A stretch of 16,876 bases of DNA from an uncultured Marvinbryantia sp. (GCF_905201705.1 NZ_CAJKOX010000061.1:1-16876); one strand, 5' to 3'; shown: positions 6,510 through 14,523, counted from the stretch's first letter. Notes: generated from the sequence alone by a model not told the origin. Program-made: numbers and translations.

Positions 6510-8597
6510 ATGTACAAGAGCTATTCTATGGAACTCGCCGGCAGAACGCTGCGTGTGGACGTCGGCAGAGTTGCAAAACAGGCAAACGGTGCAGCCTTGA
6601 TGCACTATGGCGATACCACCGTATTATCTACGGCTACGGCATCGGAAAAACCGCGCGAGGGGATCGATTTCTTCCCGTTAAGCGTGGAGTATGAAGAGAA
6701 GATGTACTCGGTAGGAAAGATCCCGGGCGGCTTCAACAAGAGAGAGGGCAAGGCCTCCGAGAACGCAGTGCTGACGGCGCGCGTTATCGACCGCCCGATG
6801 CGTCCGCTGTTCCCGAAGGACTACCGCAACGACGTGACGCTGGACAACCTGGTGCTTTCCGTTGATCCGGACTGCGCGCCGGAGCTGACGGCAATGCTCG
6901 GTTCCGCGATCGCGACAGCGATTTCCGATATCCCGTTTGACGGCCCGACCTCTACCACACAGGTAGGTCTGGTGGACGGCGAGTTTGTGTTCAACCCGAA
7001 CGCGGCTCAGAAAGCGGTTTCCGATCTGCAGCTCACCGTTGCCTCCACACGCGACAAGGTCATCATGATCGAGGCGGGTGCAAACGAGGTGCCGGAGGAC
7101 AAGATGATCGAGGCGATCTTTGCTGCGCATGAGGTAAACCAGGAGGTCATTAAATTCATTGATACCATCGTGGCGGAGTGCGGAAAAGAAAAGCACACCT
7201 ACACAAGCTGCGCGGTTCCGGAGGAGCTGTTTGCGGCGATCCGCGAGGTCGTATCCCCGGAGGAGATGGAGGTTGCCGTATTTACTGACGAAAAACAGAA
7301 GCGCGAGGCAAATATCCGCGAGATCAAGGATAAGCTTGCTGAGAAATTTGCCGATAACGAAGAGTGGCTGGCGCTGATCGACGAGGCTGTTTACCAGTAT
7401 CAGAAGAAGACCGTCCGCAAGATGATCTTAAAGGATCATAAGCGTCCGGACGGCCGTGCGATCAACGAGATCCGCCCGCTGGCAGCGGAGGTCGATCTGA
7501 TCCCGCGCGTACACGGTTCTGCGATGTTTACCAGAGGACAGACACAGATCTGCACCATCACGACGCTGGCGCCGCTTTCCGAGGCACAGAAGATCGACGG
7601 CCTTGACGTGGCGGAAACCAGCAAGCGTTATATGCACCACTATAATTTCCCGAGCTACTCGGTAGGCGAGACAAAGCCGTCCAGAGGACCGGGACGCCGC
7701 GAGATCGGTCACGGCGCGCTGGCAGAGCGTGCGCTCGTTCCGGTGCTTCCGAGCGAGGAGGAATTCCCGTACGCGATCCGCACCGTATCCGAGACCTTTG
7801 AGTCAAACGGTTCCACCTCCCAGGCGAGCATCTGCGCATCCACGATGTCGCTGATGGCGGCAGGTGTGCCGATCAAGACGGCGGTTGCAGGTATTTCCTG
7901 CGGTCTGGTGACCGGCGAGACGGACGACGATTATATCGTGCTGACGGATATCCAGGGGCTGGAGGACTTCTTCGGCGATATGGACTTCAAGGTGGCTGGT
8001 ACACACAAGGGTATCACCGCGATCCAGATGGATATCAAGATCCACGGTCTGACACGCCCGATCATCGAGGAAGCGATCGCAAGAACAAGAGAAGCGCGCC
8101 TCTATATCCTCGACGAAGTAATGGCAAAGACCATCGCAGAGCCGAGAATGGAGCTTTCCGAGTATGCGCCGAAGATCATCCAGATCAATATTGATCCGCA
8201 GAAGATCGGCGATGTAGTCGGACAGAGAGGGAAGACCATCAACACGATCATTGAGCGCACCGGCGTGAAGATCGATATTACAGACGACGGCGCGGTTTCC
8301 ATCTGCGGCACTGATAAGGAGCAGATGGCACGGGCGATGGATATGGTCCGCATCATCACCACAGAATTTGAGGCTGGTCAGATCCTCACCGGAACGGTAG
8401 TCAGCATCAAGGAATTCGGCGCTTTCCTGGAGTTTGCTCCGGGTAAGGAGGGAATGGTCCACATTTCCAAGATTTCCAAGGGCAGGATCGACAAGGTTGA
8501 GGACGTCTTAAAGCTTGGCGACGTTGTGAAGGTTGTATGCCTTGGCAAGGACAAGATGGGAAGAGTAAGCTTCAGCATGAAGGATGTTGAGCAGTAA
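6510..8597 (+). CDS. pnp: Polyribonucleotide nucleotidyltransferase (PNPase)
   Basis: Phosphorolytic 3'-to-5' exoribonuclease of mRNA turnover, acting as a trimer. The 695-residue product has the full architecture: a first RNase PH domain (VGRVAKQANGAALMHYGDT near the start), an all-alpha linker, a second RNase PH domain (GRAINEIRPLAAEVDLIPR; SNGSTSQASICASTMSLMA; the catalytic-loop segment DIQGLEDFFGDMDFKVAGT), a KH domain (VVGQRGKTI around residue 570) and an S1 domain from about residue 622 to the end (GTVVSIKEFGAFLEF, EGMVHISKI). The ATG at 6510 is chosen because AAGGAG (6498-6503) lies 6 bases ahead and the protein begins exactly where the family does; upstream in-frame codons lie inside the structured leader. 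No C-terminal extension is present. Cotranscribed with rpsO. Confidence 0.98.
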   Translation: MYKSYSMELAGRTLRVDVGRVAKQANGAALMHYGDTTVLSTATASEKPREGIDFFPLSVEYEEKMYSVGKIPGGFNKREGKASENAVLTARVIDRPMRPLFPKDYRNDVTLDNLVLSVDPDCAPELTAMLGSAIATAISDIPFDGPTSTTQVGLVDGEFVFNPNAAQKAVSDLQLTVASTRDKVIMIEAGANEVPEDKMIEAIFAAHEVNQEVIKFIDTIVAECGKEKHTYTSCAVPEELFAAIREVVSPEEMEVAVFTDEKQKREANIREIKDKLAEKFADNEEWLALIDEAVYQYQKKTVRKMILKDHKRPDGRAINEIRPLAAEVDLIPRVHGSAMFTRGQTQICTITTLAPLSEAQKIDGLDVAETSKRYMHHYNFPSYSVGETKPSRGPGRREIGHGALAERALVPVLPSEEEFPYAIRTVSETFESNGSTSQASICASTMSLMAAGVPIKTAVAGISCGLVTGETDDDYIVLTDIQGLEDFFGDMDFKVAGTHKGITAIQMDIKIHGLTRPIIEEAIARTREARLYILDEVMAKTIAEPRMELSEYAPKIIQINIDPQKIGDVVGQRGKTINTIIERTGVKIDITDDGAVSICGTDKEQMARAMDMVRIITTEFEAGQILTGTVVSIKEFGAFLEFAPGKEGMVHISKISKGRIDKVEDVLKLGDVVKVVCLGKDKMGRVSFSMKDVEQ

Positions 8598-8608
8598 ATG
8601 ATATATAT

Positions 8609-8644
8609 GCGCCCGGTTCCGCACTGGAATTGGGCGCGTTTTAT
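8609..8644 (+). terminator. Intrinsic terminator after pnp
   Basis: GCGCCCGGTTCC (8609-8620) pairs with GGAATTGGGCGC (8626-8637), with two G-U pairs, around the loop GCACT. GTTTTAT follows. It closes the rpsO-pnp unit 11 bases after the pnp stop. Confidence 0.85.
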
Positions 8645-8676
8645 CTGGAGGAAAAGCGTCTGCAGCTTTTTGCACA

Positions 8677-8707
8677 GGGCAGGAGGAAAAACGCGTATAG
8701 CCTGCCC
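8677..8707 (+). other. Inverted repeat GGGCAGG/CCTGCCC in the pnp-carboxypeptidase gap
   Basis: Perfect 7-bp arms at 8677-8683 and 8701-8707 are separated by 17 bases. There is no downstream T tract, so it is not a good terminator; it could be an operator or mRNA leader hairpin. I see no convincing -35/-10 pair in this 156-base gap, so the promoter of the following gene remains unlocated. Confidence 0.35.
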
Positions 8708-8721
8708 GCATTTCTCATATG

Positions 8722-8754
8722 TTGTACCATAACGGAAAAACAGGAGTGGTACGA
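8722..8754 (+). promoter_or_regulatory. Stem-loop presenting the ribosome binding site of the first D,D-carboxypeptidase
   Basis: TTGTACCA (8722-8729) can pair with TGGTACGA (8747-8754), with one T-G pair. This leaves the ribosome binding site AGGAG (8742-8746) in the 17-base loop and the first base of the ATG in the stem. Whether it modulates translation is unknown. Confidence 0.35.
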
Positions 8755-10028
8755 TGAAAACGAGAAAATGGAGACAGACGGCGGCGTGGATCTGCTGCCT
8801 TTTGCTGATGGTCCTGCAGCCGGCAGCGGCAGGAGCTGTGCTGGCGGAGGAAACTGAAGCTGCAGCGACAGGAGCTGTGCTGGCGGAGGAAACCGAAGCT
8901 GCAGCGACGGGGACTGCGCAGGCGGAGACGGACAGTGCGCAGGACAGTCTTGCGCTTGAATCGCCGTCCGCGCTTCTGATGGAGGCGTCCACAGGGACGG
9001 TGCTCTATGAAAAGGATGCGCACACCCGGCGCAGTCCGGCAAGCGTGACGAAGGTAATGACAACGCTGCTGATTTTTGAGGAGCTGGAAAAGGGTTCCAT
9101 TAAGCTGGACGATGAGGTTGTCACGAGCGCACACGCAAAGTCGATGGGCGGCTCGCAGGTCTTTCTGGAGGAGGGCGAGAAGCAGACGGTCGACACGCTG
9201 CTCAAATGTATCCTGGTATCCTCCGGGAACGACGCTTCGGTGGCGATGGCGGAGCATATCGGCGGCAGCGAGGCGGAATTTGTCAGCCGTATGAACAAAA
9301 AAGCGGCGGAGCTTGGCATGAAGGATACACATTTTGTGGATTGCTGCGGGCTGACGGATTCCGACGATCACTATACGACAGCCTACGATATTGCGCTGAT
9401 GTCGCGCGAGCTGATCACCCGTTTCCCGCAGGTCTACGATTATACGACCATCTGGATGGATACCATCACCCATGTGACGCGCCAGGGCAGCAGCGAGTTT
9501 GGACTTGCGAATACCAACAAGCTTCTGCGCAGCTATGACGGCTGCCGGGGACTGAAAACCGGAAGCACCAGCAAGGCGTTGTTCTGCGTCTCGGCGACGG
9601 CGGTGCGCAATGATATCGAGCTGATCAGCGTTGTGATGGCGGGACCGGATTCCAAAACGCGTTTTGCAAACGCCGCTGCGATGCTGAATTACGGCTTTGG
9701 CAAATGCCGGATGTACATAGACAGCGACCCGGTAAAGCTTCCCGAGCTGACGGTGAAACGCGGGCTAAAGGATACTGTTTCCTGCTATTATGCGGAGGAA
9801 TTTCATTATCTGGATGTGAACGGGCAGAATCTTGACGGAATCGAGCGGAAGCTGGAGCTTCCGGAAACGCTTACTGCCCCGGTGCACAAGGGGGACATTG
9901 CCGGGCGGATGCTCTATCTGCTGGAGGGAAAGGAAATCGGCAGCGTGGATATCGTGTTGGATGAGGAGATCGAAAAAGCGGGATATCTGCATTATCTGAT
10001 GCAGGCATGGGAAGCATATTGCATGTAG
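8754..10028 (+). CDS. Secreted D-alanyl-D-alanine carboxypeptidase (peptidase S11, DacA/DacF type)
   Basis: Removes the terminal D-Ala from peptidoglycan stem peptides, trimming cross-links at the outer face of the membrane. The 424-residue protein has a signal peptide (KTRKWR, then hydrophobic AAWICCLLLMVL, cleavage probably after AVLA near residue 31). The three penicillin-binding motifs are present: SVTK (97-100), SGN (157-159) and KTG (268-270). A C-terminal PBP5_C-like beta domain follows, ending in the aromatic helix YLHYLMQAWEAYCM, which may lie on the membrane. The ribosome binding site AGGAG (8742-8746) is 7 bases before the ATG. It stands alone between the pnp terminator and the next promoter. 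Oddity: residues 28-53 consist of two copies of a 13-residue unit that duplicates the cleavage site. The exact Dac subtype cannot be decided. Confidence 0.92.
   Translation: MKTRKWRQTAAWICCLLLMVLQPAAAGAVLAEETEAAATGAVLAEETEAAATGTAQAETDSAQDSLALESPSALLMEASTGTVLYEKDAHTRRSPASVTKVMTTLLIFEELEKGSIKLDDEVVTSAHAKSMGGSQVFLEEGEKQTVDTLLKCILVSSGNDASVAMAEHIGGSEAEFVSRMNKKAAELGMKDTHFVDCCGLTDSDDHYTTAYDIALMSRELITRFPQVYDYTTIWMDTITHVTRQGSSEFGLANTNKLLRSYDGCRGLKTGSTSKALFCVSATAVRNDIELISVVMAGPDSKTRFANAAAMLNYGFGKCRMYIDSDPVKLPELTVKRGLKDTVSCYYAEEFHYLDVNGQNLDGIERKLELPETLTAPVHKGDIAGRMLYLLEGKEIGSVDIVLDEEIEKAGYLHYLMQAWEAYCM
8832..8909 (+). repeat. Two 39-bp tandem repeats at the carboxypeptidase signal-peptide junction
   Basis: Bases 8832-8870 and 8871-8909 are the same except for two synonymous changes (ACT/ACC and ACA/ACG). 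Each encodes GAVLAEETEAAAT, containing a VLA-EE signal peptidase I-like site. A more degenerate partial copy follows (GTAQAETD). The repeat lengthens the acidic linker between membrane and catalytic domain. Confidence 0.9.
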
Positions 10029-10036
10029 GATTTTCC

Positions 10037-10065
10037 TTGTCAAAAGAGGAAGAGTCCGGTATACT
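10037..10065 (+). promoter_or_regulatory. Promoter for the metallophosphoesterase-scpA-scpB operon
   Basis: TTGTCA (10037-10042), a 17-base spacer and TATACT (10060-10065), close to the sigma-A consensus. It sits 9 bases after the upstream stop codon and 38 bases before the next ATG, giving a short leader. Confidence 0.7.
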
Positions 10066-10103
10066 TAAATACAAAGCCCGGAAAGGGCAGGCGGGGAGAG
10101 ACA

Positions 10104-10907
10104 ATGAGCAGAATCAAAGTGAGACATTACCGGATCGTGATGCCGGGAGGGGATAACAGACCGGAAAAACCGATCCGCGCAGTGATGATCGGGGATCTGC
10201 ACAACCGCATATTTGGAGAAGCCAACAATCAGCTTGTGGAGATTATTCAGAAGCAGTATCCGGACGTGGTGTTTTCCGTGGGCGATCTGACGGTAAGCAG
10301 GGCAAACGAGGAGACAAATCTGGATGTGGGAGTTTCCCTGCTGAAAAGACTTGCCTGCGACTGTCCGGTCTATTGCGTGAACGGAAATCATGAATTTCGT
10401 GCAAAAATTTTCCCGGAGGATTACCGGGGTGTGTACCAGAAGCTGGTTGGCGAGCTGCAGAAAGGCGGCATTGTGCTGCTGGAAAATACGCGCGCGCAGA
10501 TAGAGATAAACGGCGCGCGCCTTATGGTGCATGGCCTGGAGATCCCGATGAAGTATTACAAGCGGTTTTCCGGCGATTTTATGACAGCAGAGGAAATCCG
10601 CGCGCTTATCGGAGAGCCGGAGGAGGACTGCTACAATATCCTGCTGGCGCACAATCCGGTCTTTTTTGAGAGCTACGCGCTCTGGGGCGCTGATCTGACT
10701 CTTTCCGGGCATCTGCACGGCGGTCTTGTGCGGCTCCCGTTTATCGGCGGCGTTGTCAGCCCGCAGGTGAAGCTGTTTCCCAAATACGCACAGGGGATGT
10801 TTGAAAAATACCGTCGGAAAATGGTGGTAACGGCGGGGCTTGGCTCGCATTCTTTTGCGCTGCGTATCAATAATCCGCCGGAGGTCGTGGTGCTGGAGCT
10901 GACGTAA
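10104..10907 (+). CDS. Calcineurin-type metallophosphoesterase (YkuE-like)
   Basis: Binuclear-metal phosphoesterase of unknown substrate. All family motifs are visible: GDLHN (DLH 31-33), SVGD (GD 60-61), GNHE (94-97), the LLAHNP histidine (183) and SGHLHGG (GHLHGG 202-207). The spacing fits the YkuE/UPF0046-like branch, some members of which act at the cell envelope, but this 267-residue product has no signal peptide, Tat motif or membrane helix, so it is probably cytoplasmic. The ribosome binding site GGGGAG (10093-10098) lies 5 bases before the ATG. It has its own promoter and is followed after 70 bases, with no terminator, by scpA, so it likely heads that operon. The linkage does not reveal its substrate. 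Confidence 0.88.
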   Translation: MSRIKVRHYRIVMPGGDNRPEKPIRAVMIGDLHNRIFGEANNQLVEIIQKQYPDVVFSVGDLTVSRANEETNLDVGVSLLKRLACDCPVYCVNGNHEFRAKIFPEDYRGVYQKLVGELQKGGIVLLENTRAQIEINGARLMVHGLEIPMKYYKRFSGDFMTAEEIRALIGEPEEDCYNILLAHNPVFFESYALWGADLTLSGHLHGGLVRLPFIGGVVSPQVKLFPKYAQGMFEKYRRKMVVTAGLGSHSFALRINNPPEVVVLELT

Positions 10908-10977
10908 AGCGGGCCGGTCGGCTCCGGGAAACAGGAAAAGGCAGCGCAGCATTTGGGAAAAGGTGCAGGAGGTACGT

Positions 10978-11742
10978 ATGGGAATCCCGGTAAAGCTGCA
11001 GGAATTCGAGGGACCGCTCGATCTGCTCCTGCATCTGATAGATAAAAACAAAGTGAGCATTTTTGATATTCCGATCGTGGAGATCACAAATCAATATATG
11101 GAATATATTCAGGCAATGGAAACTGCCGACATGGGCGTGATGAGTGAATTTCTGGTGATGGCGGCGACGCTTCTTGATATCAAATCACGGATGCTGCTTC
11201 CGCCGGAAAAGGATGAGGAGGGTGAGCCGCAGGATCCGCGCCAGGAGCTGGTGGAGCGTCTGCTGGAGCATAAGCTCTACAAATACATGTCTTATGAGCT
11301 GCGCGACCGTCAGAGCGACGCGGCGAAAGCGGCGTACCGCCAGCCGGATATGCCGCCGGAGGTGCTGAAATACCGGGAGCCGGTGGATGTACAGGCACTG
11401 CTCGCGGATGTGACGCTGGCGCGGCTGAATGCGATCTTTCAGGATGTGATGAAGCGCCGGGAGGAACGGATCGATCCGGTGCGAAGCCAGTTCGGCACGA
11501 TGGAAAAAGAAGAGGTTGATCTGGATGAAACGATCGCCCATGTGGAAAGCTATATTGCGGAGCATAAAAAATGCAGCTTTAAGAATCTTCTTCGAAACCG
11601 GAAAAGCAAGATGCAGGTGATCATCACATTCCTGACCATTCTGGAAATGATGAAAACCGGAAAGATTGAGATAGAGCAGGATGATATTTTTGCGGATATT
11701 CTGATTACCGCAAAGCAAGGTGAGGAAAAACGTGGAGATTAA
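10978..11742 (+). CDS. scpA: Segregation and condensation protein A (kleisin)
   Basis: Kleisin subunit of the SMC-ScpAB condensin that compacts and segregates the chromosome; it bridges the SMC head domains and binds an ScpB dimer. The N-terminus has the diagnostic FEGPLDLLLHLIDKNKVSIFDIPI, followed by the helix containing ITNQYMEYI and the segment FLVMAATLLDIKSRMLLP; the middle is charged and variable. The C-terminal winged-helix part (VIITFLTILEMMKTGKIEIEQDDIFADI) contacts SMC. The start is placed at the ATG at 10978, with AGGAGG (10967-10972) 5 bases ahead; the GTG at 10963 would lie before that site. The length of 254 residues is typical. It overlaps scpB by 11 bases. Confidence 0.97.
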   Translation: MGIPVKLQEFEGPLDLLLHLIDKNKVSIFDIPIVEITNQYMEYIQAMETADMGVMSEFLVMAATLLDIKSRMLLPPEKDEEGEPQDPRQELVERLLEHKLYKYMSYELRDRQSDAAKAAYRQPDMPPEVLKYREPVDVQALLADVTLARLNAIFQDVMKRREERIDPVRSQFGTMEKEEVDLDETIAHVESYIAEHKKCSFKNLLRNRKSKMQVIITFLTILEMMKTGKIEIEQDDIFADILITAKQGEEKRGD

Positions 11743-12301
11743 AAAACTGGAAGCGGCTGTGGAGGCGATTCTTTTTGCGAGCGGGGAATCCGTGGAGGCG
11801 GCGAAGCTCGCAAAAGCGATCGAGCAGGACGTGGAGACGACGAAAAAGCTTGTGCGGGCAATGATGGACCGCTATAAAGAAGAAGACCGGGGCATCTGCA
11901 TCGTGGAGCTGGACGGCTCTTTTCAGATGTGTACAAAACCGGAGATGTTCGATTACCTGGTGCGTATTGCAAAGCAGCCGCGCAAAGCGGAGCTGACAGA
12001 CGTTGTGCTGGAAACGCTCTCGATCATCGCCTACAAGCAGCCGATCACAAAGCTGGAGCTTGAGAAGATCCGCGGCGTCAAATGTGACCACGCCGTCAAT
12101 AAGCTGATCGAGTACAATCTCGTAAAGGAGGTCGGCAGGCTTGATGCACCCGGCCGTCCGCTGCTGTTCGGGACAACGGAAGAATTTCTGCGCAATTTTG
12201 GTGTGCAGTCCCTGGCGGACCTTCCGCCGGTCAGCACCGTAAAACTGGAGGATTTCAAGGCGGAGGCAGAGGAGGAAGTAAGGCTTACTCTGCAGGTATA
12301 G
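11732..12301 (+). CDS. scpB: Segregation and condensation protein B
   Basis: Dimeric winged-helix partner of ScpA in the SMC complex. The 189-residue product starts EIKKLEAAVEAILFASGE, as the family does. It continues through SFQMCTKPEMFDYLV and the strongly conserved second winged helix LSIIAYKQPITKLELEKIRGVKCD. The typical glycine-rich segment GRLDAPGRPLLFGTTEEFLRNF is split here only for citation length: GRLDAPGRPLLF, then GTTEEFLRNFG. The start is GTG at 11732, with GAGG at 11722-11725, inside the 3' end of scpA (11-base overlap, so translation is probably coupled). An upstream in-frame GTG at 11720 would overlap this ribosome binding site. Confidence 0.97.
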   Translation: MEIKKLEAAVEAILFASGESVEAAKLAKAIEQDVETTKKLVRAMMDRYKEEDRGICIVELDGSFQMCTKPEMFDYLVRIAKQPRKAELTDVVLETLSIIAYKQPITKLELEKIRGVKCDHAVNKLIEYNLVKEVGRLDAPGRPLLFGTTEEFLRNFGVQSLADLPPVSTVKLEDFKAEAEEEVRLTLQV

Positions 12302-12327
12302 TATACTTCGGGCTGCCTGAAGCATAC
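12301..12327 (+). other. Stem-loop directly after scpB
   Basis: GTAT-A-CTTCGGG (12301-12312) pairs with CCTGAAG-C-ATAC (12316-12327) around CTG, with one mismatch and one G-U pair. It begins in the scpB stop codon. No T tract follows (AAAATGAC instead), so it may be a 3'-end stabiliser or weak pause rather than a terminator. Confidence 0.45.
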
Positions 12328-12356
12328 AAAATGACAAAAAGACAGGAGATACAGCA

Positions 12357-13148
12357 ATGCCTACCACATATGCACATGATTTATTTGGAAAAACCGTATA
12401 TGAAAAAATAAACAACGAGGAAATAAAGAAGCTTATCGCGCGCCACAGGATGGCGTATACGGTCGGCCTGCACGGACCGGATATCCTGTTTTACGTGCGC
12501 CCGTTCCACAAAAACCGCATTAATGAGCTGGGGCAGCAGCTGCACCGCGAGGAAGCCGCCGATTTTTTTGAAAAAGGCGGCGCGCTCTACCGCCAGACGA
12601 AGGAGGAGGGTGCTCTTGCCTATCTGCTGGGCTTTGTCTGCCACTTTATGCTGGACAGCACCTGCCACCCGTGTGTCACAGAGTATATGAAGCGGACCGG
12701 GGCGGGGCATGACGAGATCGAGACGGAGCTGGACCGCGCGTTGATGGAAAAAAGCGGAAAAAATCCCTTTTTCTATCACCCGGCGTGCGTGATCCATCCG
12801 ACAAAGGATTGTGTCCGCAGCATTGCGGCGGTTCTTAGTGACGTGTCGGAAAAAGAAGTGCGGCATATGCTGCACGCAATGAAATTTTATATGGGCGTCA
12901 CGGTCTGCCCGACATCTCTGAAGCGAAAAGCGCTGCTGGGGGCATCGAAGGCAGTCGGCGCTTACAATCTGGTGCAGGGACGTATTATGCGAAAGGAGCC
13001 GCGCAAGCTCTGCGCGGAGAGCACGAAGGAGCTGGAAAGGCTGCTCTGGCTCGCTGTGCCGGAGACGGTGACCGTGCTGGAGCGCTATTACCAGAGCGTG
13101 CTATCCGGGGAAGCGGTGGATGCGCGCTTTGATCGCAATTATAATTGA
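12357..13148 (+). CDS. Zinc-dependent phospholipase C-like protein without signal peptide
   Basis: The 263-residue product fits the zinc-dependent phospholipase C / S1-P1 nuclease-like all-helical fold. It begins PTTYAHDLFGK and has HGPD (39-42), HFMLD (HxxxD, H96-D100), H104, and HDEIE (HxxxE, H118-E122). These resemble the metal-ligand pattern of Bacillus cereus phospholipase C (HxxxD and HxxxE pairs plus an Asp). Secreted toxin members have a signal peptide and a mature N-terminal Trp; neither is here, so it looks cytoplasmic with an uncertain substrate, a form common in Clostridia. AGGAGA (12344-12349) lies 7 bases before the ATG. It follows scpB by 55 bases and may be cotranscribed. A terminator-like hairpin follows. 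Confidence 0.8.
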   Translation: MPTTYAHDLFGKTVYEKINNEEIKKLIARHRMAYTVGLHGPDILFYVRPFHKNRINELGQQLHREEAADFFEKGGALYRQTKEEGALAYLLGFVCHFMLDSTCHPCVTEYMKRTGAGHDEIETELDRALMEKSGKNPFFYHPACVIHPTKDCVRSIAAVLSDVSEKEVRHMLHAMKFYMGVTVCPTSLKRKALLGASKAVGAYNLVQGRIMRKEPRKLCAESTKELERLLWLAVPETVTVLERYYQSVLSGEAVDARFDRNYN

Positions 13149-13160
13149 GCGCATATTAGA

Positions 13161-13189
13161 AAAGCCGGAACGTATTGCAGCCCGGCTTT
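13161..13189 (+). terminator. Terminator-like hairpin after the phospholipase C-like gene
   Basis: AAAGCCGG (13161-13168) pairs with CCGGCTTT (13182-13189) across a 13-base loop, 12 bases after the stop codon. The tail CCTTACG is only weakly T-rich, so efficiency is uncertain. Confidence 0.6.
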
Positions 13190-13267
13190 CCTTACGCTCG
13201 GCAGCGGTCGTTACTGTCTGTCCGGCATAAACGAAAGAAGAGGAGCATATCCTGTTATCAGAGAAAA

Positions 13268-13285
13268 TCCGGGCGGATGCCCGGA
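13268..13285 (+). other. Short perfect hairpin ahead of the second carboxypeptidase
   Basis: TCCGGGC (13268-13274), loop GGAT, GCCCGGA (13279-13285), flanked by A-runs on both sides. Read on the - strand it is followed by TTTT and could terminate antisense transcription. On the + strand it would be a leader hairpin 11 bases upstream of the ribosome binding site GGGAGG (13297-13302). I see no convincing promoter in the 163-base gap 13149-13311. Confidence 0.45.
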
Positions 13286-13311
13286 AAAATAAGAGAGGGA
13301 GGATATGCCGT

Positions 13312-14523
13312 ATGAAAAAGAAATGGCGCCGTTTTCTTGCCTGCCTGTCTGTTTTGCTGATATTTTTCGCAAGCAGTGGGGCGGCAACGGAAAAGGAACC
13401 GGAGGAATTAAAGAATTTATACGCCCATAGTGCTGTACTGATGGATGGCAGCAGCGGGCGTATTCTTTTTGGGAAAAATGAGACGGAGGTGCTGCCGATG
13501 GCGAGCACGACCAAGATCATGACCTGTATTCTGACGCTGGAGAGCGGACGGACGGAGGAGACTGCCACAGCCTCCGCGAATGCGGCGGCGCAGCCGAAGG
13601 TGCATCTTGGCGTGCAGAGCGGTGAGGAATTTTATGTGAAGGATCTGCTGTATTCGCTGATGCTGGAATCGCACAACGACAGTGCCGTGGTGATCGCTGA
13701 GCATATCGGCGGGAGCGTACAGGGATTTGCAGAGATGATGAATGAGAAGGCGGCAAAGCTTGGCTGCGCGGACACACATTTTATCACGCCGAACGGTCTG
13801 GACGCTGCGGATGGCGGCGGGGAGCACGCAACGACAGCCGCCGATCTTGCGCGGATCATGCGGTACTGTGTGAGCGAGTCGCCTAAGAGGGAGGAATTTC
13901 TGGAGATCACGCAGACGCGCAGCTACAGCTTTTCTAATAAGGAAGGAAGCCGCAGCTTTTCGTGCCAGAACCACAACGCATTCATGGACATGATGGAGGG
14001 CGTCGTTTCCGGAAAAACAGGCTTTACCTCGGCGGCGGGCTACTGCTACGTCTGCGCGCTGGAGAGTGAAGGGCGGCTTTTCATTGTGGCGCTGCTCGCA
14101 TGTGGCTGGCCGAATAACCGCACCTACAAGTGGCGCGACGCGCGCACGCTGTTTGACTACGGCATGGCGAATTACCGGAATCAGACCATACGCTGTGAAG
14201 AAAAGCCGCGCACGCTGCCGGTGGAGGGCGGTCTTGCCAGGGACAAAAATCCCTGGCACGAGGCAACCGTGGAGGCGGCAGCAGATACTTCGGATACGTC
14301 CCCAAAGCAGTATCTTCTGCGGGCTGACGAGCGGATCCGCAGCCGTCTGACGATCAGGAAAAGCCTGACGGCTCCGGTAGAGAAGGGCGCGGTGGTCGGG
14401 AAGATCAGCTATTACCTCGGCGAACAGCTTTTAGAGGAATATCCGATCCTCACCACGGGCAGCGTTTCGTCAAAATACTTTGAAGACTGGCTCCTCTGGG
14501 TGTGGAAAAGCTACATATTGTAG
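13312..14523 (+). CDS. Second secreted D-alanyl-D-alanine carboxypeptidase (peptidase S11)
   Basis: Serine D,D-carboxypeptidase of peptidoglycan maturation. The 403-residue protein starts with a signal peptide (KKKWRRF, then hydrophobic LACLSVLLIFFA, cleavage probably near SSGAA). It carries all three active-site motifs: STTK (65-68), SHN (120-122) and KTG (235-237). A weaker C-terminal PBP5_C-like domain contains SLTAPVEKGAVVGKISYYLG, and the protein ends in a tryptophan-rich tail, YFEDWLLWVWKSYIL, likely a membrane-associating helix. The ribosome binding site GGGAGG (13297-13302) lies 9 bases before the ATG; an ATG at 13305 is out of frame. It is a paralogue of the gene at 8754 with clear divergence (SHN instead of SGN, shorter linker), so the two probably differ in use, for example growth versus sporulation as with DacA/DacB/DacF. 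Which one applies is not visible. Confidence 0.9.
   Translation: MKKKWRRFLACLSVLLIFFASSGAATEKEPEELKNLYAHSAVLMDGSSGRILFGKNETEVLPMASTTKIMTCILTLESGRTEETATASANAAAQPKVHLGVQSGEEFYVKDLLYSLMLESHNDSAVVIAEHIGGSVQGFAEMMNEKAAKLGCADTHFITPNGLDAADGGGEHATTAADLARIMRYCVSESPKREEFLEITQTRSYSFSNKEGSRSFSCQNHNAFMDMMEGVVSGKTGFTSAAGYCYVCALESEGRLFIVALLACGWPNNRTYKWRDARTLFDYGMANYRNQTIRCEEKPRTLPVEGGLARDKNPWHEATVEAAADTSDTSPKQYLLRADERIRSRLTIRKSLTAPVEKGAVVGKISYYLGEQLLEEYPILTTGSVSSKYFEDWLLWVWKSYIL

Noticed and set aside
8598..8753. Promoter for the first carboxypeptidase (for example TTGCAC at 8670 with TATAGC at 8696)
   Set aside because: The spacing is 20 bases and the hexamers are weak; not reported as a feature.
13149..13311. 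Promoter for the second carboxypeptidase
   Set aside because: Candidates such as TTGCAG at 13175 or CATAAA at 13226 have no partner at 16-18 bases.
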